Part shown: positions 1 to 6,875 of the stretch, piece after piece
Numbering within the stretch: position 1 is the first letter of the stretch
How the letters are laid out: each line of letters starts with the position of its first letter
Origin: JAKAQB01 sp027320105
GTDB taxonomy: Bacteria > Actinomycetota > Acidimicrobiia > Acidimicrobiales > Palsa-688
DNA: 39,316 nucleotides
NCBI GenBank assembly: GCA_027320105.1
Contig: DAHVMA010000095.1
Span: forward strand, 1-39,316
Direction of reading: 5' to 3'
Position numbers and translations under genes: made by a program
Notes under the pieces: generated by a model
Databases searched by the model: none
What the model was told of the DNA's origin: nothing
Seen by the model: only the letters and a program-made list of their open reading frames with translations

Positions 1-64
1 ATTGGGGGGCCGAGCGTCGGTTAGGGCTGGTGGTCGCCGGGGCGGATGGGGTAGACCTTCCCCC

Positions 65-703
65 GTGGCGAGGAAAGGCCAGGACGCTCCCACCGCGGAG
101 CGCATCCTCGTCGCGGCGGCGGAGCGGTTCGCGACCAAGGGCTACCACGCCACGACCACCCGTGAGATCGCCGCCGCCGCCGGCGTCCGGGGCGCCAGCG
201 TGTACCACCACTTCGCCAGCAAGGAGGCGATCCTCCACCGCATCGCCCTCGGGACGATGGACGAGCTGCTCGACGGTGCCCGGACGGCGGTGGCGAGCGC
301 GATGGGCCCGGAGCGCCAGCTGCGCCGGCTCGTCGAGTGGCACGTCCGCTACCACGCGGAGCACCGCCTGCAGGCCCGCGTCGCCGACGAGCAGCTCCAC
401 GCCCTCGGCGTCGCCCGCCGGGCGGAGGTGGTGGCGGTGCGTGACGACTACCAGAGGCTGCTGCGCGGCGTAGTGGTCGAGGGTCGGGACCGCCTCGGAT
501 GGCAGGTCGACGACGTCGACGTCGCCACGTACGCGCTCGCCACCATGGCCACCGGCGTGTGCGTGTGGTACCGGGAGGGCGGGCGCCTGCCGGTGGGGGC
601 CGTGGCGTCGATCTACGGCGACCTCGCCGTCCGGGCGGTGACGGGCGCTCCGCTCACTGCTTTGGCGTCGGGCGCCGCCACCGGCGCGATCGGGGGAGGT
701 TGA
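65..703 (+). CDS. TetR/AcrR family transcriptional regulator
   Basis: A 212-residue one-component repressor. The N-terminal TetR helix-turn-helix lies at about residues 12-58, with the typical pattern AERILVAAAERFATKGY, then TTTREIAAAAGV and SVYHHFASKEAIL. The rest is an all-helical ligand and dimer domain of ordinary length for the family. I start it at the GTG at 65, directly before the domain, because the open frame further upstream is only Arg/Gly-rich translation; that frame reaches position 2, so a longer form cannot be excluded. It ends 2 bases before the aminotransferase and so looks co-transcribed with it. It probably controls this operon in answer to its substrate (inference). The ligand cannot be predicted. 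Confidence 0.85.
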   Translation: MARKGQDAPTAERILVAAAERFATKGYHATTTREIAAAAGVRGASVYHHFASKEAILHRIALGTMDELLDGARTAVASAMGPERQLRRLVEWHVRYHAEHRLQARVADEQLHALGVARRAEVVAVRDDYQRLLRGVVVEGRDRLGWQVDDVDVATYALATMATGVCVWYREGGRLPVGAVASIYGDLAVRAVTGAPLTALASGAATGAIGGG

Positions 704-705
704 CC

Positions 706-1866
706 ATGACCGCAGAGAACGAGCGCCTGGCGAAGCGCGCTACGCAGGTGCTGCCCCGTGGCAACTCGCGGGCGACGCTGTACGTGCCTCCCGCCCCGCC
801 CTATGCCGTGAAGGGGGACGGGGCGGTGGTCGTCGACGCCGACGGGCACCGGGTCATCGACTGCAACAACAACTACACCTCGCTCATCCACGGCCATGCC
901 CACCCGTCGGTGACCGAGGCGGCGGTGGGCGCCGCCCGGCACGGGTCGGCGTTCGGCCTGCCCACCGAGAGCGAGATCGCTCTCGCCGAAGTGCTCTCCG
1001 GACGCTTCGACCGCGACCTGCGGTGGCGGTTCGCCAACTCGGGCAGCGAGGCGGTGATGATGGCGATACGGGCGGCGCGGGCCTTCACCGGGCGGGAGGT
1101 CGTGGTCCGCCTCACCGGCGCCTACCACGGCACCTACGACCAGGTCGTGGCCCCCGAGGAGCCGGGGGTGCCGCGGCCGGCTCGGGAGGCGACCGTATCC
1201 GTTGCCCAAGACGACGAGGCGGCGCTGCGATCCGCCTTCCGCACCGGCGGCGGCAACATCGCCGCCGCCCTCGTCGACCTCATGCCCAACCGGGCGGGGT
1301 TGCGGCCGCTGGCGCCCTCGTTCGTCGCCGCGGTGCGGGAGGAGGCCGCCGCCGCCGGGGCGTTGGTGATCGTCGACGAGATCATCACCTACCGCCTGGG
1401 GCTGGGAGGCCTGCAGGCTTCGTACGGCCTCGCGGCCGATCTGACGACGGTGGCCAAGATCATCGGCGGCGGCTTCCCTGTCGGCGGCGTCGGCGGCCGG
1501 CCCGAGGTGATGGCCAGCTTCGACCCCGAACGGCCGTCCGCCATCCACTGGGGCGGCACCTTCTCCGCCAACCCCGTGACGATGGCCGCGGGGGCGGCCG
1601 CCCTCGCCGCGTACGGGCCGGAGGAGATCGAGACGCTCAACGGCCGCGGCGATGCGCTGCGCCGGCGCCTCGCCGCCGCCGGCGTGGAGGTCTCGGGCCG
1701 GGGATCGTTGCTGCGCATCTTCCCCGACGACCCGGCCAAGGCCTGGTGGGAGCTGTACCGGCGGGGTGTCCTGGTCTCGGTCAACGGGCTCGTGGCGCTG
1801 TCCACAGCGATGACCGACGAACAGCTCGACACCGTTGGCGCTGTGATCGTCGAGACCCTGGCGTGA
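706..1866 (+). CDS. Class III aminotransferase, glutamate-1-semialdehyde aminomutase-like
   Basis: A 386-residue PLP-dependent enzyme of fold type I, class III. It shows the cofactor phosphate region NSGSEA (111-116), the acidic pair VDEI (223-226, Asp224 expected to bind the pyridine nitrogen) and the Schiff-base lysine in VAKIIGGGFPVG (Lys251). The sequence resembles glutamate-1-semialdehyde 2,1-aminomutases (HemL), but many such homologues are catabolic transaminases. Placement between a TetR gene and an FAD amine/amino-acid oxidase, far from other haem genes, argues for a catabolic role here (inference). The ATG at 706 has a strong ribosome site, GGGGAGG, at 693-699. Its TGA overlaps the GTG of the next gene by 4 bases, so the two are translationally coupled. 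Confidence 0.85.
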   Translation: MTAENERLAKRATQVLPRGNSRATLYVPPAPPYAVKGDGAVVVDADGHRVIDCNNNYTSLIHGHAHPSVTEAAVGAARHGSAFGLPTESEIALAEVLSGRFDRDLRWRFANSGSEAVMMAIRAARAFTGREVVVRLTGAYHGTYDQVVAPEEPGVPRPAREATVSVAQDDEAALRSAFRTGGGNIAAALVDLMPNRAGLRPLAPSFVAAVREEAAAAGALVIVDEIITYRLGLGGLQASYGLAADLTTVAKIIGGGFPVGGVGGRPEVMASFDPERPSAIHWGGTFSANPVTMAAGAAALAAYGPEEIETLNGRGDALRRRLAAAGVEVSGRGSLLRIFPDDPAKAWWELYRRGVLVSVNGLVALSTAMTDEQLDTVGAVIVETLA

Positions 1867-3074
1867 GCCGCCTGGCCGGCGCTGCCGGCTCGTCCGGGCC
1901 GCGTGTGGCGGTCATCGGTGCGGGGGCGGTCGGGCTGTCGGTGGCGTGGCACCTGGTGCGAGCCGGTGCCGGTGAGGTGACCGTGTTGGAGGCGGCGCAC
2001 GTGGCCGCCGGGTCGTCGAGCCGGTCGGTGGGCATGGTCGAGACCCAGTACCTCGACGCCCACGAGGTTGCCATGCGCGCCTACGGCCGCCGGCTGGTCG
2101 ACGCGCTGGAGCGTGACCACGGCCTGCGCTTCGCCCGGGAGGGCTACCTGCGCCTCGCGCACGACGGGGGGGACCTGCACGCCTACGAGGTGAGCGTTGC
2201 GTTGCAGGCGGCGCAAGGATGCGACGGTCGGGTCGTCGACGCGTCGGAGGTGGCGGCGCTCGTGCCCGACCTGGCGACCGGTGCCTGCGTCGGCGGCTTG
2301 TGGGGTCCCTCCGACGGCTACGTCGACGGCAGCGACTACTGCTCGCTGCTGGCGGCGCTCGTGCGCCGCGCCGGGGCCACGATCCGCTCCGGCTGCCCCG
2401 TCGTCGCCGCCGAGCCCGGGCCGACGCTGGTCACGCCGGCCGGGCGGCTCCCGGCCGACGTGGTGGTCAACGCCGCCGGGCCGTGGGCCGGTCGGGTCGG
2501 CGACCTGCTCGGGGCGCCCGTGGCGCTCGCTCCGCAGTTGCACGAGGTCGTCAGCGTGGTGCTCCGCCGGCCGCTCGGCTACGTGATGCCGTTCGTCATG
2601 GACTACGTGCCCCGCAGCGGCCGGGAGGGTGTCTACTTCCGCCAGGACGGCCCGGGGCGGCTCGTGGCCGGGCTGCACTCCGACGAGGCGGTGCACCTCG
2701 GCGCTGACCCCGACATCCCGCTCGGGGTGCCGGACGTCGGGTTCGTGGAGCGGCTGGCGTCCCGCCTCGCCGAGGTGCTCCCGCGCCTCGACGACGCCGG
2801 TGTCGGCGGGGGTTGGAGCGGTCTGTACCCGACGACTCCGGACGGTTTCCCCGTCGTCGGCCGCCACCCCGCCGCTCCTGACGTCGTCTGCGCCCTCGGT
2901 GCGGGGGGAGTGGGGATCCAGCTGTCCCCGGCCATCGGGCGGGCAGCTGCCGAGCTCTGCATCACCGGTTCGTCTCCGTCGGTGCCCGACGACTCCAGGT
3001 GGTCGGCGAGCCGGCTGGCGGCGGGAGCGGGACGGGCGGTGGAGGGCTCGGAGGAACGGTCAGGGTGCCGGTGA
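1863..3074 (+). CDS. DAO-family FAD-dependent oxidoreductase
   Basis: A 403-residue flavoprotein of the D-amino-acid oxidase / sarcosine oxidase beta type. The FAD dinucleotide-binding motif GAGAVG is at residues 19-24, followed by the strand end VLEAAHVAAGSSSRS. Later come the typical PADVVVNAAGPWAG segment and the C-terminal FAD contact YPTTPDGFPVVGRHP with GAGGVGIQLSPAIG. Such enzymes oxidise secondary or primary amines and amino acids to imines with release of a carbonyl product. The GTG start lies inside the end of the aminotransferase gene (GTGA overlap), so the pair should be made together and may act in one pathway on an amino compound. The substrate is not readable from sequence. The last 35 residues or so are low-complexity. 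Confidence 0.85.
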   Translation: MSRLAGAAGSSGPRVAVIGAGAVGLSVAWHLVRAGAGEVTVLEAAHVAAGSSSRSVGMVETQYLDAHEVAMRAYGRRLVDALERDHGLRFAREGYLRLAHDGGDLHAYEVSVALQAAQGCDGRVVDASEVAALVPDLATGACVGGLWGPSDGYVDGSDYCSLLAALVRRAGATIRSGCPVVAAEPGPTLVTPAGRLPADVVVNAAGPWAGRVGDLLGAPVALAPQLHEVVSVVLRRPLGYVMPFVMDYVPRSGREGVYFRQDGPGRLVAGLHSDEAVHLGADPDIPLGVPDVGFVERLASRLAEVLPRLDDAGVGGGWSGLYPTTPDGFPVVGRHPAAPDVVCALGAGGVGIQLSPAIGRAAAELCITGSSPSVPDDSRWSASRLAAGAGRAVEGSEERSGCR

Positions 3075-3077
3075 TGA

Positions 3078-3107
3078 CACGCCGAAAGGTCGCCGTCGGC
3101 CGGCGTG
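3078..3107 (+). terminator. Possible hairpin terminator after the oxidoreductase gene
   Basis: CACGCCG at 3078-3084 pairs with CGGCGTG at 3101-3107 across a 16-nt loop, starting 4 bases after the stop codon. It lies between convergent genes. No T run follows, so it may only stabilise the 3' end. Confidence 0.25.
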
Positions 3108-3149
3108 CCTCTCGCCGAGATGGGTCCCCTCCGGCGGAGCCCCGTCCCC

Positions 3150-3776
3150 TCAGGCCAGCTCGACGGAAGGGACGCGGAACGCCGCCCGCTCGCCGGCCGC
3201 CGGCTCCCGCCAGGCGCAGCCAACCAGGTGGTCGTTGACGACACCGAGCGACTGCATGGCGGCGTAGACGGTCGTCGGCCCGACGAAGCGGAAGCCGCGC
3301 CGGCGCAGCTCGGCGGACAGCGCCCGGGCCTCCGGGATCGTCGGCGGGATCTCGCCCCGCTGCGACGGCGCCGGTGGGTTCGCCGGCTGGTGCCTCCAGA
3401 GGAGGCCAGCAAGGGAGAGGCCGTCGTCGTGCATGGCGACGGTCGCCCGGGCGTTGGCAATGGTGGCCTCTATCTTCCCCCGGTGGCGGACGATCCGCTG
3501 GTCGCCGAGCAGGCGCTCGACGTCGGATGTGCCATAGGCGGCGACCACCGCGGGTTCGAAGCCGGCGAAGGCGTCGCGGAAGGCCTCCCGCTTGCGGAGG
3601 ATCGTCAGCCACGACAGGCCGGCCTGGAAGCCTTCGAGGCACAGCTTCTCGAAGACGCGCCTGTCGTCGCCGACCGGGCGGCCCCATTCGGCGTCGTGGT
3701 AGCTCCGGTTCTCGGGCGGGGTGGCGCCCCACGAGCAGCGGGCGAGCCCACCCTCCCCTACGGTCAGGTCGCCCAA
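3150..3776 (-). CDS. tag: DNA-3-methyladenine glycosylase I
   Basis: A 208-residue base-excision repair glycosylase that removes 3-methyladenine from alkylated DNA. The family signature is clear: Cys14 in ARCSWG, His27 in SYHDAEWG, and His183/Cys187 in NDHLVGC. These match the four zinc ligands of E. coli TagI. The segment LCLEGFQAGLSW holds the conserved active-site glutamate (Glu48) and aromatic pocket, and GFRFVGPTTVYAAMQS is also typical. Length is slightly above the usual 185-190 residues. The start is the TTG at 3776, with no ribosome site; a GACACT hexamer 7 nt upstream fits a leaderless transcript. It is convergent with the FAD oxidoreductase and runs in the same direction as the exporter gene's neighbours only by chance. 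Confidence 0.9.
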   Translation of the reverse strand: MGDLTVGEGGLARCSWGATPPENRSYHDAEWGRPVGDDRRVFEKLCLEGFQAGLSWLTILRKREAFRDAFAGFEPAVVAAYGTSDVERLLGDQRIVRHRGKIEATIANARATVAMHDDGLSLAGLLWRHQPANPPAPSQRGEIPPTIPEARALSAELRRRGFRFVGPTTVYAAMQSLGVVNDHLVGCAWREPAAGERAAFRVPSVELA

Positions 3777-3795
3777 CGTTGCTAGTGTCGGGGTG

Positions 3796-5265
3796 TCACG
3801 CGGCGGCGACCCGGGCCGGACGGCGCCTCCAGGCGATGAGGGTCGCCAGCGCGGCGGCGAGCGCCCCTGTGGCCATCGCCGCCCGGTCGCCGCTCACCGA
3901 GACCGTGGTCTCGGCCGTGCCCCCTACGGCCGCGGCGACCGTAGGCAGCAGGGAAGCGCCGACGGCGGCGCCCATCTGGCGAGCGGTGTTGATCATCCCC
4001 CCGACGAGGCCCTGGTCCCGGTCCGGCATGCCGGCGCTGGCGATCACGATGGAGCCGAAGGCGGTGCCGGCCGTGCCGAAGCCGACCAGCGTCACCGCCC
4101 ACAGCACGGCGTCGTAGTGGCGTGCGGGGAGCTGGGTCAGCACGAGGAAGCCGATCGCGGCGGCGGCACCCGTGAGCACGAGGAGGCGGCGGCTGCCGCC
4201 GAGGCGCCTGGCGATCGCCGGCCCGAAGACCGCGGCCACGAACCCGACGATCCCCTGCGGCGCTATCACGAGGCCGGCCAGCAGCGGGGGCTGGTGCAGT
4301 GCCTGCTGGAGGTAGAGGGAGAGCACGAGCATCTCCCCGCCGTTCCACAGGCCGAGCAGCAGGGCGATCATGCTCCCGTTGCGGAGGCCGGGGTGGCGGA
4401 AGACGTCCAGGCGCACCAGCGGCTGCGGGTGGTGCGCCTCGGCGGCGAGGAAACCTCCGAACGAGACGATGGCGCCGCCGGCGGCTGCGAGCACCCATGG
4501 GGACGTCCAGCCGAGAACGACGCCCTCCGAGACGGCGAACACGAGCAGCGCCATGGCCGCCGTCACCAGCGTCGCTCCCCGCAGGTCGAGGCGGCGGAGG
4601 TGCCCTGAGGCGCGGCCGCGCCCGTCCCGAGCCCGCTCGCCCCGCCCCAGCACCAGCGGCACGGCCACGACGGTCGCCACCCCGACCGGCACGTTGACGA
4701 GGAACACCGATCGCCACGTGATGGCCTGCACGAGGATGCCGCCGAGGACCTGGCCGGCCACGAAACCGACCGAGGCGGTGGCGCCGTAGAGGCCGAGCGC
4801 CCGGGTTCGCTCGGGGCCCTCGGGGACGGTGGTGGTGATCAGCGAGAGCGCCGCCGGCAGCGTCAGGGCGCCGCCGGCGCCCTGCACCGCCCGGGACACG
4901 AGGAGCACCGGGGCGCTCCATGCCAGGCCGCCGGAGAGCGACGCGAGGGTGAACAGCCCGAGACCGACGACGAACATCCTCCGCCGGCCGAGCAGGTCGG
5001 CGGCGCGCCCGCCGAGCACGAGCAGCCCCCCGAAGGTGATGGCGTAGGCGGTCACGACCCAGTCGTCGAGGGAGGCCGGCAGTCGAAGGTCGCGCTGGAT
5101 CGACGGCAGCGCCACGTTCACGATGCTGAAGTCGAGGACCATCATGAACGACGCCGTGAGGATCAGCGGCAGGCGCCACCGGGAGAGGCCCGATGCGTCC
5201 TGGTGCTCCCGGCCGGTCGCCGGCGCCGTCCGGGACCCTGCCGCTCTCGTGCTGGCCGTAGTCAT
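3796..5265 (-). CDS. MFS transporter, DHA2 family (EmrB/QacA-type, 14 TM)
   Basis: A 489-residue inner-membrane transporter predicted to export drugs or small organics by proton antiport. Residues from about 30 show the DHA2 pattern: TASFMMVLDFSIVNVALPSI (helix 1 with the D/E motif), then DDWVVTAYAITFGGLLVLGGRAADLLGRRR (motif A) and AVQGAGGALTLPAALSLI (motif C-like region). Length and hydrophobic spacing fit 14 helices. I start at the ATG at 5265, because the frame upstream is Pro/Arg-rich and lies within an intergenic stretch. It follows the glutamine amidotransferase gene by 74 bases on the same strand, and a TetR gene diverges just beyond, a common arrangement for regulated exporters. Confidence 0.85.
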   Translation of the reverse strand: MTTASTRAAGSRTAPATGREHQDASGLSRWRLPLILTASFMMVLDFSIVNVALPSIQRDLRLPASLDDWVVTAYAITFGGLLVLGGRAADLLGRRRMFVVGLGLFTLASLSGGLAWSAPVLLVSRAVQGAGGALTLPAALSLITTTVPEGPERTRALGLYGATASVGFVAGQVLGGILVQAITWRSVFLVNVPVGVATVVAVPLVLGRGERARDGRGRASGHLRRLDLRGATLVTAAMALLVFAVSEGVVLGWTSPWVLAAAGGAIVSFGGFLAAEAHHPQPLVRLDVFRHPGLRNGSMIALLLGLWNGGEMLVLSLYLQQALHQPPLLAGLVIAPQGIVGFVAAVFGPAIARRLGGSRRLLVLTGAAAAIGFLVLTQLPARHYDAVLWAVTLVGFGTAGTAFGSIVIASAGMPDRDQGLVGGMINTARQMGAAVGASLLPTVAAAVGGTAETTVSVSGDRAAMATGALAAALATLIAWRRRPARVAAA

Positions 5266-5339
5266 CAGTGAGGTCGTCAACGCCCGGCTCGGGGGGGTTG
5301 TTCCCGGGGCAGGCCGGCGCGGGCTGGGGGAGGGTGGTG

Positions 5340-6119
5340 CTACCCCCTTGCCGCGCCCGCCGGCGTACCGGCCACCGGGCGGAGGTCCTCCACCCGCGGC
5401 TCGCCGCCGTCGCGGGGCGCCACGAGCAGGCTGCCGTTGGGGATGGGGGTCCAGCCCGGCCGCGGCCAGCCGGAGGAGGCCACCACCGTCGTCCGCTCCG
5501 AGCGGCGGAACGCCAGGTCGTAGTAGTCGTCCCCGAGGCCCTCGGCGATGCGAGAGGGATCGAACCACGACACGGCGACGAGCACCTCCGGGGTGAGCAG
5601 CAGGCAGTTGAGGCTGCTGTAGGTGCAGGCGCGGGCGACGGTGGCGACGGCCTCAGCGAGCCCGCGCACAGGATCCCCGCAGCGTTGCGAGGCGGCCCGC
5701 ACCGCCAGCCAGTACCGCTCGCTGTCGGTGTCGCCGGCCGGCGCCGACGGCGGCGGCCCGCCGGTGAGGACCTCGAGCGGGGGCATCTTGTAGATCGAGC
5801 CGTTGTGGGCGAACGCCAGGTGGCCGTCACCCCACGGGTGGGTGTTGGCGGCCGACACCGCAAGGTCCATCGTCGCCCACCGCAGGTGGACGAGGAGGGC
5901 GCCGGTCCGGCGGGTGGCGGCGGCGCGGGCGAACGCCGTGCTGTCGTGGGCGCCGAGCGGCTCCTTCTCCGTCGCGACGCCGCCGTCGCTTGGCCAGGCC
6001 ATGCCCCAGCCGTCCCCGTGGCGGTCGCGCGCCAAGCCGACGAAGGCGTCGTAGTCGCCACCGAGCACCTCGACCAGGGTCGCCTCCGGGTGGGCCACGA
6101 AACCGAGCAGCCGGCACAT
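5340..6119 (-). CDS. Class II glutamine amidotransferase (Ntn hydrolase)
   Basis: A 259-residue glutaminase-type amidotransferase of the YafJ/EgtC group. The protein begins MCRLLGFVAHP, so Cys2 becomes the N-terminal nucleophile after removal of Met1. This fixes the start at 6119, and AGGAG 8 nt upstream is a good ribosome site. Other family marks are HGDGWGMAW, the strand LLVHLRWAT, NTHPW, FAHNGSIY (oxyanion and Asn region) and GDTDSERYW. These enzymes release ammonia from glutamine or cleave a gamma-glutamyl amide. The usual ergothioneine partners (EgtB, EgtD) are absent here, so EgtC function is not supported. Between a TetR gene and an exporter gene, it might act on a gamma-glutamylated compound (inference). 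Confidence 0.8.
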   Translation of the reverse strand: MCRLLGFVAHPEATLVEVLGGDYDAFVGLARDRHGDGWGMAWPSDGGVATEKEPLGAHDSTAFARAAATRRTGALLVHLRWATMDLAVSAANTHPWGDGHLAFAHNGSIYKMPPLEVLTGGPPPSAPAGDTDSERYWLAVRAASQRCGDPVRGLAEAVATVARACTYSSLNCLLLTPEVLVAVSWFDPSRIAEGLGDDYYDLAFRRSERTTVVASSGWPRPGWTPIPNGSLLVAPRDGGEPRVEDLRPVAGTPAGAARG

Positions 6120-6136
6120 GTCACCGACTCCTACCA

Positions 6137-6166
6137 CACCGCCGACCCACTGCGGGGGCGGCGGTG
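6137..6166. promoter_or_regulatory. Inverted repeat in the amidotransferase/TetR divergent gap
   Basis: CACCGCC at 6137-6143 and GGCGGTG at 6160-6166 form a 7-16-7 inverted repeat in the only spacer shared by the TetR gene and the divergent amidotransferase gene. A TetR-type operator is possible, but such GC-rich repeats arise easily by chance here. Confidence 0.25.
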
Positions 6167-6191
6167 CCCTCGAAGCGAGCCGGCGCCCCGG

Positions 6192-6197
6192 TAGCAT
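6192..6197 (+). promoter_or_regulatory. -10 box TAGCAT of a leaderless TetR mRNA
   Basis: TAGCAT lies 7 nt before the ATG at 6205, which has no ribosome site. The same hexamer precedes the gene at 9229 by 8 nt. Confidence 0.4.
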
Positions 6198-6204
6198 GAG
6201 CCAG

Positions 6205-6849
6205 ATGGCGGATGGCGACGGAAGAGCGGCACGCCGGCGACGGAACCGTGAGGCGGTCATCGAGGCGGCGGTGAGCCTGATGCAGGAGGGAGTCCTAGAG
6301 CCCTCCGTCGACCAGATCACCCAGCGCTCGGGTGTTTCCCAGCGCTCGGTCTTCCGGTACTTCGATGGCCTCGACGGCATGCGCCGGGCGGTGCTGCTCG
6401 CCACCGTCGACCGCAGCCGCCCGCTGCTCGCTCCTCTCGACCACGACGGGCCCCTCGAGGATCGGGTCGCCCGCCTGGTCGACGCTCGGCTCGCGGCATG
6501 CGAGCGGGCCGCCGGGGCGGCCCGCTCCGCCCGCCTGCGCGAGCCGCAGGTGCCGACCATCGCCGAGGACCTCGCCACGCTCCGGGGTGACGTGCGCAGG
6601 CAGCTGCGGACCTGCTTCGGCGCCGAGTTGGACCGGGGCCGCCCCGAGGACGCCGAGCAGCTTGCCGCCCTCGTCGAGGTGCTCCTGTCCTTCGAGGCGT
6701 GGGACTACCTCCGCCGCGTCCAGGGCCGTGACCCCGACTTCGTCCGCCGCGCCTGGTCCCGCGCCCTGATCGGTCTGCTTGGCTCGTCGCCGGCGATGAA
6801 CGGCAACGGCAGCGACCGGTACCCGGCCGGGAGTGCCCGCAGGGCGTAG
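6205..6849 (+). CDS. TetR/AcrR family transcriptional regulator
   Basis: A 214-residue TetR-type repressor. The DNA-binding region (about residues 5-52) reads RRNREAVIEAAVSLM, then VDQITQRSGVSQRSVFRYFDG. The C-terminal domain LLSFEAWDYLRRVQGRD is typical of small TetR proteins. Two ATG codons are possible, 6196 and 6205. I chose 6205 because TAGCAT at 6192-6197 is a good -10 box for a leaderless message and would cover the first ATG. It diverges from the glutamine amidotransferase and exporter genes, so these are its likely targets (inference). It is convergent with the helicase gene, 26 bases away. Confidence 0.82.
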   Translation: MADGDGRAARRRRNREAVIEAAVSLMQEGVLEPSVDQITQRSGVSQRSVFRYFDGLDGMRRAVLLATVDRSRPLLAPLDHDGPLEDRVARLVDARLAACERAAGAARSARLREPQVPTIAEDLATLRGDVRRQLRTCFGAELDRGRPEDAEQLAALVEVLLSFEAWDYLRRVQGRDPDFVRRAWSRALIGLLGSSPAMNGNGSDRYPAGSARRA

Positions 6850-6875
6850 AGGGCGGCGAGCCGAGCGCGCCGGGG

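Noticed and set aside
5340..6119. EgtC of ergothioneine synthesis
   Set aside because: No egtA, egtB, egtD or egtE lies nearby, and the N-terminal motif alone is shared by all class II amidotransferases of this type.
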